A DNA stretch of 64,000 bases from Chelativorans sp. AA-79 (lineage in GTDB: Bacteria > Pseudomonadota > Alphaproteobacteria > Rhizobiales > Rhizobiaceae). Below the pieces are notes generated by a model, which was given only the letters and a program-made list of their open reading frames with translations, was not told the DNA's origin and did no database searches. The translations under genes and the position numbers were made by a program. Location of the stretch: assembly GCF_029457495.1 (NCBI RefSeq), contig NZ_CP120361.1, positions 2,310,001 through 2,374,000 on the forward strand, in the 5' to 3' direction. Below, one piece after another: positions 42,216-50,434 of this stretch. The stretch's first letter is position 1; each line of letters opens with the position of its first letter.

Positions 42216-44915
42216 GTGAGCGTCGCGCGCGAGGTTCGCACGACCTGTCCCTATTGCGGCGTCGGCTGCGGCGTGATCGCCGCGCCGCAGCCGGACGGCT
42301 CCGTCTCCATCAAGGGCGACCCAGACCACCCGGCCAATTTCGGCCGGCTCTGCTCGAAAGGCTTGGCCCTTGCCGAGACCATCGGGCTGGAAGAGCGGCT
42401 GCTTTCTCCGGAGATCGACGGAAATCGCGCCGGGTGGGACGAGGCGCTCGACCTCGTGGCGCAAAAATTCTCGGACGCAATCGCAGAGCACGGACCGGAT
42501 TCGGTCGCCTTCTATGTCTCCGGGCAGTTGCTTACGGAGGATTATTACGTCGCCAACAAGCTGATGAAGGGCTTTATCGGCTCGGCCAATATCGACACCA
42601 ACTCGCGGCTGTGCATGGCATCGTCGGTGGCCGGCCATCGTCGCGCTTTCGGCTCCGATACGGTACCCGGCACCTATGAGGACCTGGAGCTTGCCGACCT
42701 CGTCGTCCTCACCGGATCCAATCTCGCCTGGTGCCATCCGGTGCTCTACCAGCGGCTGGCGGCTGCGAAGGAGCGGCGGCCGGAGATGAAGGTCGTTCTC
42801 ATCGACCCTCGGCGCACGATGACGGCCGATATCGCCGACCTGCACCTCGCCATCGCGCCCGACGGGGACACGGCGCTTTTTGCCGGGCTGCTTCGCCATC
42901 TGGGAGAATCGGGAATCATCTCAAGGGATTACGTCGAGAAGCATACAAACGGAATCAACGAGGCTTTGGCCTCGGTCCGCTCCTACGATGTGGAAAAGGT
43001 GGCGGAGGAGGCCGGCCTTTCCATCCGCGATCTGCAGGCCTTCTATGACCTCTTCGCGCGCAATGAGCGCACGGTCACCGTCTACAGTCAGGGCGTGAAC
43101 CAGTCGGCAGTGGGTACCGACAAGGTCAACGCCATCATCAACTGCCATCTGGCGACAGGCCGGATCGGCCGGCCGGGTGTGGGGCCGTTCTCCGTCACCG
43201 GCCAGCCCAACGCCATGGGCGGGCGCGAGGTGGGCGGGCTTGCCAACATGCTCGCCGCCCATATGGATCTGGAGAATTCCTGGCACCGCGATCTGGTCCG
43301 GCGCTTCTGGCGCGCCCCGCGCCTGGCGGAAAAGCCCGGCCTGAAGGCGGTCGAGATGTTCAACGCGGTGGCCGATGGGCGCATCAAGGCGCTCTGGATC
43401 ATGGCCACCAACCCGGCCGACAGCATGCCCGATGCCGACGCGGTGGTGGCGGCGTTGAAGGCCTGCCCCTTCGTCGTCGTTTCCGACATTTCGAGCGCCA
43501 CGGACACGCTGCGCCACGCCCACGTGAGGCTGCCGTCGACAGGCTGGGGCGAGAAGGACGGCACGGTGACCAATTCCGAGCGCCGCATCTCCCGCCAGCG
43601 CGCCTTCCTCTTCCCTCCCGGCGAGGCGCGGCCGGACTGGTGGCAGATCGCGGAGGTGGCGCGGCGCATGGGCTTCAACGAAGCCTTCGCCTATTCGAGC
43701 CCCGCTGAGATCTTCCGCGAGCACGCCGCGCTCTCCGCGCTGGAGAATGACGGCGCGCGCGATTTCGACATCGGGGCCTACGCAGGGGTGACCGCCCCCG
43801 CCTATCAAGGGCTCGAGCCCTTCCAGTGGCCGGCGCCGGCGCTGCGCGAAAGTGCTTTCGAGGGGGCGATGCCCGGCAGGGCGGAGGGGGGCGATCTTCG
43901 CTTCTTCGCCGATGGCGGTTTCTACACGCCTGATCGCCGCGCACGCTTTGTTGCGATTTCGCCAACAATGCGCAATGTGACGGAAGCTGCCTATCCCATG
44001 GTGCTCAATACGGGTCGCGTCCGAGACCATTGGCACACCATGACCCGCACGGGAAAAAGCGTGCGCCTTTCGGCCCATCTGGCGGAGCCGTATGCCGAGA
44101 TCCACCCGGAAGACGCGCTCCGCTTCGGCATCCGCGGGGCGGAGCTGGTGCGCGTCGAAAGCCGACATGGCACGGCGGTCGTCCGCGCGCTGGTCTCGAA
44201 CCGGCAGCGCCGGGGCTCTGTCTTCCTGCCGATGCATTGGACGGACCAGGTTGCCGCAAGGGGCCGTGTGGATGCGCTGGTCGCGCCCGTCACCGACCCT
44301 GTCTCGGGCCAGCCCGCGCTCAAGAATGTCGCGGTGCGCATGAGCTCCTTCAAGGCGGCCTTCTACGGCTTCGCCGTCTCGCGGGAGCGTCCGGAAGCCG
44401 AAGGCCTCGACTATTGGGCGCTGGCGCGCACGACCGGCGGCTGGCGCATGGAACTGGCGCACGGAGCGCTTCCGGAAAGCCCCGATGCGCTGCTGAGCAA
44501 GCTCGTGGGGTTTCCGGCGGGCGCCGAGGTGATCGCCTATCGTGACGAGCAAAGGGGAGACCATCGGCTTGCAATGTTCAACGGCGAGCGGCTCGTCGCA
44601 GCGCTCTACCTGTCGCCGGGGCCGGTTTCCGTATCGCGGGGCTTTGCAGCCGAGCAACTGGACGCCGCCCATCCGGACCCGCGCTCACGCTATCGCGTGG
44701 TGGCGGGCCGAACGGGCTCGGCGCGTCCCGACATCGGGGCGATCGTCTGCTCCTGCTTCGGCGTCGGCGCCGACCAGATCGCGGCGGCGGCAAGGCAGGG
44801 GTGCCGCACGGTGGACGCGATCGGCAAGACGCTCTCGGCCGGCACGAATTGCGGCTCCTGCCGCGCGGAGATCAGGGGAATTGTAGAAGCCAATCGGGCG
44901 GTTGCGGCGGAGTAG
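42216..44915 (+). CDS. nasA: Assimilatory nitrate reductase catalytic subunit NasA
   Basis: 899 residues of the molybdopterin oxidoreductase family. N-terminal [4Fe-4S] ligands C11, C14, C18 (TTCPYCGVGCG) and C46 (RLCSKG); Mo ligand Cys133 in NSRLCMASSVAG; then SQGVNQSAVGTDKVNAIINCHLATGRIGRPG and the C-terminal dinucleotide-binding domain (MVLNTGRVRDHWHTMTRTGKS). A BFD-like [2Fe-2S] module (CSCFGVG, NCGSC) closes the protein. The start is GTG at 42216 with AGGAGG seven bases upstream. No siroheme synthase gene follows, although many nas operons carry one. Confidence 0.94.
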   Translation: MSVAREVRTTCPYCGVGCGVIAAPQPDGSVSIKGDPDHPANFGRLCSKGLALAETIGLEERLLSPEIDGNRAGWDEALDLVAQKFSDAIAEHGPDSVAFYVSGQLLTEDYYVANKLMKGFIGSANIDTNSRLCMASSVAGHRRAFGSDTVPGTYEDLELADLVVLTGSNLAWCHPVLYQRLAAAKERRPEMKVVLIDPRRTMTADIADLHLAIAPDGDTALFAGLLRHLGESGIISRDYVEKHTNGINEALASVRSYDVEKVAEEAGLSIRDLQAFYDLFARNERTVTVYSQGVNQSAVGTDKVNAIINCHLATGRIGRPGVGPFSVTGQPNAMGGREVGGLANMLAAHMDLENSWHRDLVRRFWRAPRLAEKPGLKAVEMFNAVADGRIKALWIMATNPADSMPDADAVVAALKACPFVVVSDISSATDTLRHAHVRLPSTGWGEKDGTVTNSERRISRQRAFLFPPGEARPDWWQIAEVARRMGFNEAFAYSSPAEIFREHAALSALENDGARDFDIGAYAGVTAPAYQGLEPFQWPAPALRESAFEGAMPGRAEGGDLRFFADGGFYTPDRRARFVAISPTMRNVTEAAYPMVLNTGRVRDHWHTMTRTGKSVRLSAHLAEPYAEIHPEDALRFGIRGAELVRVESRHGTAVVRALVSNRQRRGSVFLPMHWTDQVAARGRVDALVAPVTDPVSGQPALKNVAVRMSSFKAAFYGFAVSRERPEAEGLDYWALARTTGGWRMELAHGALPESPDALLSKLVGFPAGAEVIAYRDEQRGDHRLAMFNGERLVAALYLSPGPVSVSRGFAAEQLDAAHPDPRSRYRVVAGRTGSARPDIGAIVCSCFGVGADQIAAAARQGCRTVDAIGKTLSAGTNCGSCRAEIRGIVEANRAVAAE

Positions 44916-44986
44916 TGAATGGTGAACGGTAGATGGTGAATAGCTGATCGTTTTTTTGTGGCGGCATCTTCGTCGCTGCCATTCAC

Positions 44987-45151
44987 TCAAATCAACTGCA
45001 TGCCCTTCATGCTGGCATGGCCGTTCTTGCCGATGATGATGTGGTCATGAATGGTGATGCCGAGCGGCGCGGCCGTGGCAATGATCGTCTTCGTCATCTC
45101 GATATCGGCGCGGGACGGCGTCGGGTCACCCGAGGGATGGTTGTGCAGCAG
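44987..45151 (-). pseudogene. radC: 3' fragment of radC (JAB/MPN domain), truncated at island edge
   Basis: The last 54 codons encode LLHNHPSGDPTPSRADIEMTKTI...GITIHDHIIIGKNGHASMKGMQLI, the end of the RadC/UPF0758 JAMM domain with its HxH and Ser-x-x-Asp metal motif. Upstream of Leu at 45151 the frame reads unrelated sequence with none of the RadC N-terminal helix-hairpin-helix. Homology stops sharply at about 45152, which marks a recombination boundary. Confidence 0.85.
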
Positions 45152-45260
45152 GCAAGGCCAAAGAATAAGTATTTGATTTGAGGCGCAATTTGGCGCTGAC
45201 CGACCAAACTGGTGCCGATAACTGGGGGTGGTATTGAGTGCGCCACCGTGAGCGTCACGG

Positions 45261-45485
45261 TCAATCACGTGAGCTCTCCATGAGTCGGTTTGACGCACGA
45301 CAGGAGACCCGATTCTGTTCGTCCCACGCGTCGAGCTCAGCGAGTGGGTAAAGCACGGCCTTTCCAATCTTTACAAAGCCGGGACCGACTCGCATCGAAC
45401 GCCAGTTTCTTAGCGTACCAACGGAAACTTCGCCACGGTAACGCTCCGCAACTTCTTCGGGGGTTAGGAATTTGACGGCATCCAT
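45261..45485 (-). CDS. Excisionase/AlpA-like helix-turn-helix protein
   Basis: 74 residues of the HTH_17 (MerR-like excisionase) class: MDAVKFLTPEEVAERYRGEVSVGTLRNWRSMRVGPGFVKIGKAVLYPLAELDAWDEQ. Such proteins are usually encoded beside phage or island integrases and direct excision. No integrase gene is visible in this window. It sits 110 bases from the radC break, consistent with the end of an integrative element. Confidence 0.8.
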   Translation of the reverse strand: MDAVKFLTPEEVAERYRGEVSVGTLRNWRSMRVGPGFVKIGKAVLYPLAELDAWDEQNRVSCRASNRLMESSRD

Positions 45486-45721
45486 AAGCTACTCCGTTCC
45501 TATGCAGGCAAGGCGCCGCCCCTCGCTCGTTGTTCGTGAGGGGCGCACTACGAGCGGGGGGTGTCGCGTTCGCGTCACCGGCTGGCCCAGCCGCGAACGA
45601 TTACGCACGCTCGTTCATGAGATGAGATGCCTCGCTTTCGATGTCGGTGGAAGTGGTCGCCGATCTCGGTCGTAGAGATGGATACCGGCGGCGGCAAATC
45701 GGTCGGACCGAAAGCCGCAAG

Positions 45722-45801
45722 GAACGCGAAACTCAGGGTGGATACCGAGTGTTGCGCTCCGAAGGTGGACGCCCCGCGTTCGAATCGCGGCGGGTGCGCC
45801 A
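45722..45801 (+). tRNA. tRNA-Arg(CCG)-like gene, divergent or degenerate
   Basis: Folds as a cloverleaf: D stem ACTC/GAGT (4/4), anticodon loop CTCCGAA giving anticodon CCG, T stem CCGCG/CGCGG (5/5) with TTCGAAT loop, encoded CCA at 45799-45801. The acceptor stem has 5 of 7 pairs (A-G and G-G mismatches) and the anticodon stem is weak (three G-U, one G-C, one G-G). It could be a decayed attachment-site tRNA or an island-borne accessory tRNA. Confidence 0.55.
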
Positions 45802-45823
45802 TCCCCCATAAACTGTTTGCATC

Positions 45824-46468
45824 TCAGTACCAGAGTCCCGACCAACGGCGACGAGGCGGAGTAGCCATGCGCCTCATGTGGATCGGCACGACCACTGCGG
45901 GCCGCCGAGCCAGTTCTGCCGTGGTGGGCGGCCCCTCGTCCAAATCGATCAGGCGACTGGCAAAGGCGGGCGGAATATTGCCGAAGGGGATGGGCAGGGC
46001 GAGAATGATCGCGAGAATCAGGCAAAGCGCACCGATTACACGTTCAGCCGGCGGACCGACAAGGATCGTGAGCCGCGGCTTGAGCAGCTTCTCCGCTGTT
46101 GTCAGCCAATTCCCTGCACGGTCGAGCATCAGAATGAGATCCGTTCTCGATATGGAGCGCCTGGCAATGATCCGTGGAAGCCACGGTTTGCGACCGAGCA
46201 TCAACTGAGTGGCCAGGATTATCAGCGGGAGCCCGAGAATGCCGGAGGCGCCGGGCGGCATCGGGAGGATGTTCGGGAGCGCGAAAAAGAGCATCAGCGG
46301 GCCGAAGGCCCGGTCACCCATGGCGACGAGCAGATCTCCGATCGAAATACGCTCGCGTGAGGTATCATCCGCGAGGGACCGCAGGATTTCAGAGATTTTG
46401 CGTCCGCGCTTGCGGTAAGCATCCAGCTGGGCGCAGACGATTGAACTCGATGAATCTCCGTAAGGCAT
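45824..46468 (-). CDS. ExoD-family membrane protein, C-terminus altered
   Basis: 214 residues. The ExoD core is clear: ISEILRSLADDTSRERISIGDLLVAMGDRAFGPLMLFFALPNILPMPPGASGILGLPLIILATQLMLGRKPWLP, then a second hydrophobic hairpin ending LALPIPFGNIPPAFA. After that, instead of the usual last membrane segments, the frame gives a polar Arg-rich tail. The family is linked to exopolysaccharide and alkaline tolerance in Sinorhizobium. The 3' end looks recombined next to the tRNA-like sequence, so the gene may be partly damaged. Confidence 0.75.
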   Translation of the reverse strand: MPYGDSSSSIVCAQLDAYRKRGRKISEILRSLADDTSRERISIGDLLVAMGDRAFGPLMLFFALPNILPMPPGASGILGLPLIILATQLMLGRKPWLPRIIARRSISRTDLILMLDRAGNWLTTAEKLLKPRLTILVGPPAERVIGALCLILAIILALPIPFGNIPPAFASRLIDLDEGPPTTAELARRPAVVVPIHMRRMATPPRRRWSGLWY

Positions 46469-46857
46469 TCCTGGGCATAAAGAGGTCGGTGAGCTTCTCG
46501 AAGTTTGTGTGGGATCAATATGGTTCCGCGCATCAGCAGCGCAAGTTTCAGAACGATCGCTCTACCGGTTTCGGTCAGCCAGATGTGAAACATCGCTCAC
46601 CGCCGCGAGACCGAGAAAACCGGAAGCACAGCGGGCCGTCCGACGGGGCGACACATATCGGTTCGAGCCGGCCCCTTCGGTTCAGTCGAGCTTCAGGCTC
46701 GCTGACGTCGGCGTGCAGACCCTACCAGCGCGGTGCGATCTCAGTCTCAGCGCCCGGCGCGAACCTTTGGGGTGAGGATAGCCGTCGTGCCGGCGCCGTG
46801 GCTCTGACGCGCGATCTGGACGGTCAATCCCTCAGGTTCGGGCTTGCGGAACTGGCA
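46469..46857. other. Intergenic stretch, no gene recognised
   Basis: Several open frames cross this stretch but none has a family motif, plausible ribosome site or codon bias like the neighbours. It ends in the promoter at 46858. It may be decayed island DNA. Confidence 0.5.
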
Positions 46858-46885
46858 CTTGAAGCCGAGAAAAGCCCGACTATGT
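46858..46885 (+). promoter_or_regulatory. RpoH (sigma-32)-type promoter
   Basis: CTTGAA (46858-46863), 16-base spacer, CTATGT (46880-46885). The same -35 box and spacing recur at 49049 and 59221 upstream of other island genes. Start would fall near 46892, 64 bases before the sigma-like gene. Confidence 0.55.
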
Positions 46886-46955
46886 CTTTGAAAACCCCCG
46901 TTTCTGACGCCGAAAGGGAGAGCGAGGACAGCTAGAGTGCAAAGGTGAGGTCGCC

Positions 46956-47660
46956 ATGTCTACCGTCGAGGATTCCACACCTGTTAGCTCTGCTGCCCCG
47001 AACCGCTCGATGCCGCGCGATGCGTCGGCCGAAGAGCTATGGCAGGCCACGCTTCGAGGTGATCGAAACGCGTTCCAGCGCCTGATCAGTCCTCACCTTG
47101 ATGAGCTGTTTGCAGCAGCCAGGCGAGACATCCGCTATCATTCGGCGGTTGGCGACCTGCGGGAGGATGAGATTTCCCCCGAGGAGCTTGTCGGCGAAAC
47201 GCTGTTGCGCGCGTGGCGCGATCGCTACCGGCGGCCGCAGGGGCTCGATATTCGCCCGTGGCTGCTGGGTCTCCAGTTCCGGGTTCTGACCCGCATCGTC
47301 CGGCAGGAGCAACTCTTGCGTAAGCTGGTCGCCGTCTCGCTCGAAGCGCCGGTTCCCGCCGAGCCGATCTACGACGACGATGAATCGTTCTGGGAATGGC
47401 ATCAGCCGGACGAGATGCTGCGGTGGGAGGATGTCGTCGCGGCGGACGTTGCGGCTGAAGTGGCGGAGCCCGCATTCTTCGAGCAGGAGGTGCCCGGACT
47501 GTCGCCGCTCGCGCGGCAAGTGCTCATCTTCCGCCATGTGCATCGGTTCTCCGTCAGAGAGATCGCATCCGGCCTCGGCCTGCCCGTTCGCCGGATCGTG
47601 GAGCTTTGGCAGGAAGGCCACGCCGTGCTGGTCGGCACCAAAAAGAAGGAGGCGACATGA
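46956..47660 (+). CDS. Sigma-70-like protein of the stress island
   Basis: 234 residues. Region 2-like (ASAEELWQATLRGDRNAFQRLISPHLDELFAAARRDIRYH...ISPEELVGETLLRAWRDRYRRPQGLDIRPWLLGLQFRVL) and region 4-like (GLSPLARQVLIFRHVHRFSVREIASGLGLPVRRIVELWQEGHAVLV), joined by an unusually long acidic linker (YDDDESFWEWHQPDEM). It may be a true ECF factor or a sigma-derived regulator. Four-base overlap with the downstream baeRF gene links their functions, and a heat-shock promoter precedes it. Confidence 0.78.
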   Translation: MSTVEDSTPVSSAAPNRSMPRDASAEELWQATLRGDRNAFQRLISPHLDELFAAARRDIRYHSAVGDLREDEISPEELVGETLLRAWRDRYRRPQGLDIRPWLLGLQFRVLTRIVRQEQLLRKLVAVSLEAPVPAEPIYDDDESFWEWHQPDEMLRWEDVVAADVAAEVAEPAFFEQEVPGLSPLARQVLIFRHVHRFSVREIASGLGLPVRRIVELWQEGHAVLVGTKKKEAT

Positions 47661-48880
47661 ACTCGCTCACGGTCTCGCTGGGTGTCCATAGCCCGCTGAC
47701 GCCCGAATTGCGGGATCGCATTCTCGAGACGACCCGCGCGCGAATGGAGGAGCCTGCCTACAGGCTCCTGTCACCCGAGCATCTGCGCGGGCTCGTGCGG
47801 CTTGAATCGAGGGACGATCCGATCATCAGCGTCTATCTCCGTCTGACGCCCGAAAGACGGGCGACCGGCGGATGGAAACCGGTGCTATCGAGCCTTGCCC
47901 ACCGGACGCTGCTGAAGTCCGACAGTGCCGCCTCCGACAGCATTCGAAGGCAGCTCGACCGCATCGAGACCGCGTTGAACGAACAGCTCCCCGAGCTGGG
48001 GCGGAGCGTGGTCTTCCTTGTCTGCGAGAGGCTGGGGATATGGCGGCAGATCACGCTGCCAATCGCGCTGGCGGACAGGATCCATGTCGGGCCGCGCCCC
48101 TATATCCGCCCGCTTCTGCGCTGCTGGGGCGAAGGGGACCGCAATCTGGTCGCTCTTCTCTCGCAGGAACGGAGCCGGTTCTTCGTCGAGCACCTGGGGC
48201 AGGTCGAAGAGATCTACCGGGTCAAGGGGCAGAGAATCCGCGGGATGCTGACCGACCGCGTTCCCCGTGACCGCCGCGATGTCCTTGCCACCCAGGTGCT
48301 CAAGGACGAAGCGAGAGCGCTTGCGCAGATGGCGGAGATCATCATGCGCGAGCTTGAGACCTCGTATCTGCTGGTGGCCGCGCCGCCGGACATGCGCGCG
48401 GCTTTTATGGAGCATCTGCCCAAGGCGATTGTCGAGAACGTGCAGGAATTCGCAGCGGATATCCATGCGTCCCCGCATGCTATCGGAGAGGCTCTCGGCG
48501 CGCTGCGCGAAAAACTGCGGCGCGATCGGGAGGCGGCCGTCCTGCAGGAGCTCGAAGAGGCCGCCTTCGGGAAGGTAGCGATCGGGGTGCAGGAGACTTT
48601 GGATTGCCTGCGCGAAGGCCGCGTCGCAGCGCTGGTGGTCGATGACCGCTTTGCCGCACCCGGCGAACAATGCGCCGAGTGCAAGGCGCTCTTCCAAGAG
48701 GCGCCCGGCGACGGCTGTCCGGTCTGCAAAAGCCGGGAGCTCCAAAACGTGGATGATCTCGTGGATGCCGCTGCCCAGCGGGCCCTCGACAGCGCCGCGC
48801 GCGTCGCGTTCATGCGTCATCCGGAGACACAGGCCCGGCTTGGCAAATTCGCTCCGATGAGCGCGCTCCTGCGGTATTGA
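47657..48880 (+). CDS. baeRF-type (archaeo-eukaryotic release-factor-like) protein
   Basis: 407 residues. The middle domain (RSVVFLVCERLGIWRQITLPIALADRIHVGPRPYIRPLLRCWGEGDRNLVALLSQERSRFF) has the eRF1/Vms1-like fold seen in bacterial baeRF/VLRF1 proteins; the C-terminus has an L7Ae-like part and a zinc knuckle C339xxC342...C354xxC357. Relatives are proposed to act on stalled ribosomes, releasing nascent chains. AAGGAGG precedes the start, which overlaps the sigma-like stop. No catalytic GGQ is visible, so the exact reaction is unknown. Confidence 0.72.
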   Translation: MNSLTVSLGVHSPLTPELRDRILETTRARMEEPAYRLLSPEHLRGLVRLESRDDPIISVYLRLTPERRATGGWKPVLSSLAHRTLLKSDSAASDSIRRQLDRIETALNEQLPELGRSVVFLVCERLGIWRQITLPIALADRIHVGPRPYIRPLLRCWGEGDRNLVALLSQERSRFFVEHLGQVEEIYRVKGQRIRGMLTDRVPRDRRDVLATQVLKDEARALAQMAEIIMRELETSYLLVAAPPDMRAAFMEHLPKAIVENVQEFAADIHASPHAIGEALGALREKLRRDREAAVLQELEEAAFGKVAIGVQETLDCLREGRVAALVVDDRFAAPGEQCAECKALFQEAPGDGCPVCKSRELQNVDDLVDAAAQRALDSAARVAFMRHPETQARLGKFAPMSALLRY

Positions 48881-49048
48881 CCGCCCCGCGCGGGCCGGAA
48901 GGCGGGACTTTGAACCTGCAAAGATACTGTCGAAAAAAGTGTCTCCCAAGGGTATGCGTCTGGCGCCGGGTTGGATCGCGACGGAAGCAGCGGTGCGTCA
49001 CGCCCGATGATTGCGTTCAGCCTGCCCGCGGCAAAAGTTGAGCGATTT
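48881..49048. other. Intergenic, no gene recognised
   Basis: First part of a 428-bp gap between the baeRF gene and the glycosyltransferase. I see no convincing coding frame. The promoter-like sequence at 49049 is the only feature of the gap. Confidence 0.5.
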
Positions 49049-49076
49049 CTTGAACATGGCGCGACCGCTTCCTAAT
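49049..49076 (+). promoter_or_regulatory. RpoH (sigma-32)-type promoter upstream of glycosyltransferase
   Basis: CTTGAA (49049-49054), 16-base spacer, CCTAAT (49071-49076). It is 230 bases before the glycosyltransferase ATG, so the leader would be long. Spacing is identical to the two other candidates in the island. Confidence 0.45.
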
Positions 49077-49308
49077 TCGTACGTCGCACAGGTCCAAACT
49101 GCGCGCGCAACCAACTGCTGAAGGAGGGTCCTGCCAGACGGCCGCCGTCTGCAAGTCGCGCGAACCGATGATGCGGACATGCCGGTCCTTGGGAAGCGAC
49201 GGACGGCTTCGGACATCGTAGAGGCTAGCCACGCCTTGCGGGGTGGCACCGGGCCACTCCCGATGCGGCTCATTGTCAACGCTTTGCTCAATCGAGGAGG
49301 TATTGTCG

Positions 49309-50421
49309 ATGAAGATCGCCCAGATCGCCCCGCTCGCGGAACGCTGCCCACCCCGCCTCTATGGGGGGACGGAACGGATCGTAGCCTACTTGACCGAGGA
49401 ATTGGTGCGGCAGGGACACGACGTTACGCTGTTTGCCAGCGGCGACTCCAAGACCAGCGCACGGCTGGTGCCATGCTGTGATGTCGCACTAAGGCTCAAC
49501 CCTGCGGTCAGCGATCCTCTTCCCTACCACATGATGATGCTGGAGGAGGTCCGGCGGCGCGCCGATGACTTCGACGTGCTGCATTTCCATATCGATCTCC
49601 TGCACTATCCCATGCTCGCCAGTTTCTCCGACAAGGTCGTCACGACGCTGCACGGGCGGCTGGACCTTGCGGATCTGAAGCCATTCTATTCGATGTTCTG
49701 GCGCTATCCTTTGGTCTCGATCTCCAACGAGCAGCGTCGCCCGATGCCGCCGGTGAATTGGGCCGGCACAGTGTATCACGGTCTGCCCCAAGACCTTCTG
49801 CCCTTCACGGCCAAGCCGAAGGGAGACTATCTTGCCTTCCTCGGCCGGATTTCGCCGGAGAAGCGGCCGGACCGGGCGATTGAGATTGCGGCGCGCAGCG
49901 GCCTGCCGCTCAAGATCGCGGCCAAGATCGACAAGGCCGACCAGGGTTATTGGGACGATTTCATCAGCCCGCTGGTGGCGAACCATCCCAACGTAGACTT
50001 CATCGGTGAGATCAACGAGCACCAGAAGGCGGATTTCCTCGGCAATGCCCGCGCGCTGCTGTTCCCGATCGACTGGCCGGAGCCGTTTGGGCTGGTGATG
50101 ATCGAAGCCATGGCCTGCGGCACGCCGACCATCGCCTTCCGCTGCGGGTCGGTGCCGGAGGTCATCGACGACGGCGTGAGCGGCTTCGTCGTTCGCGATA
50201 TCGACGAGGCTGTCGATGCGGTTCGACGGGTGGACAGCCTGGATCGAGCCAGGGTGCGGGCGACTTTTGAAGATCGATTCACGGTTGAGCGGATGGCCAG
50301 GGAGTATGTCGAGATCTATCGGAATCTGCCCTCCGTGCGGCGTGCGATCTTGCGCAGCGCGGGGCTTTCGGCACCGGGCGTGAGCACCTCCGGGCAGATG
50401 GATCTAAGCGCGGTCGCTTGA
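49309..50421 (+). CDS. Glycosyltransferase family 4 protein
   Basis: 370 residues with GT-B fold: N-terminal IAQIAPLAERCPPRLYGGTERIVAYLTEELVRQGHDVTLFASGDSKT, C-terminal LGRISPEKRPDRAIEIAARSGLPLKIAAK and EPFGLVMIEAMACGTPTIAFRCGSVPEVIDDGVSGFV, the EX7E catalytic signature. Transfers a nucleotide-activated sugar to an unknown acceptor. CGAGGAGG precedes the ATG. Fourteen bases separate it from the debranching-like gene, so the two probably build or remodel the same glucan or glycoside. Confidence 0.88.
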   Translation: MKIAQIAPLAERCPPRLYGGTERIVAYLTEELVRQGHDVTLFASGDSKTSARLVPCCDVALRLNPAVSDPLPYHMMMLEEVRRRADDFDVLHFHIDLLHYPMLASFSDKVVTTLHGRLDLADLKPFYSMFWRYPLVSISNEQRRPMPPVNWAGTVYHGLPQDLLPFTAKPKGDYLAFLGRISPEKRPDRAIEIAARSGLPLKIAAKIDKADQGYWDDFISPLVANHPNVDFIGEINEHQKADFLGNARALLFPIDWPEPFGLVMIEAMACGTPTIAFRCGSVPEVIDDGVSGFVVRDIDEAVDAVRRVDSLDRARVRATFEDRFTVERMAREYVEIYRNLPSVRRAILRSAGLSAPGVSTSGQMDLSAVA

Positions 50422-50434
50422 ACGGGGAAAGGCA

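Noticed and set aside
42921..44672. 583-residue minus-strand frame
   Set aside because: Complement of nasA; no recognisable domain.
44914..44986. GTGAATGG/CCATTCAC inverted repeat after nasA as a terminator
   Set aside because: Arms are 57 bases apart with a T-run inside rather than after the stem, so the intrinsic-terminator reading is not convincing.
46174..46935. 253-residue plus-strand frame before the sigma-like gene
   Set aside because: Overlaps the ExoD gene antisense and has no motif; its end contains the promoter-like sequence instead.
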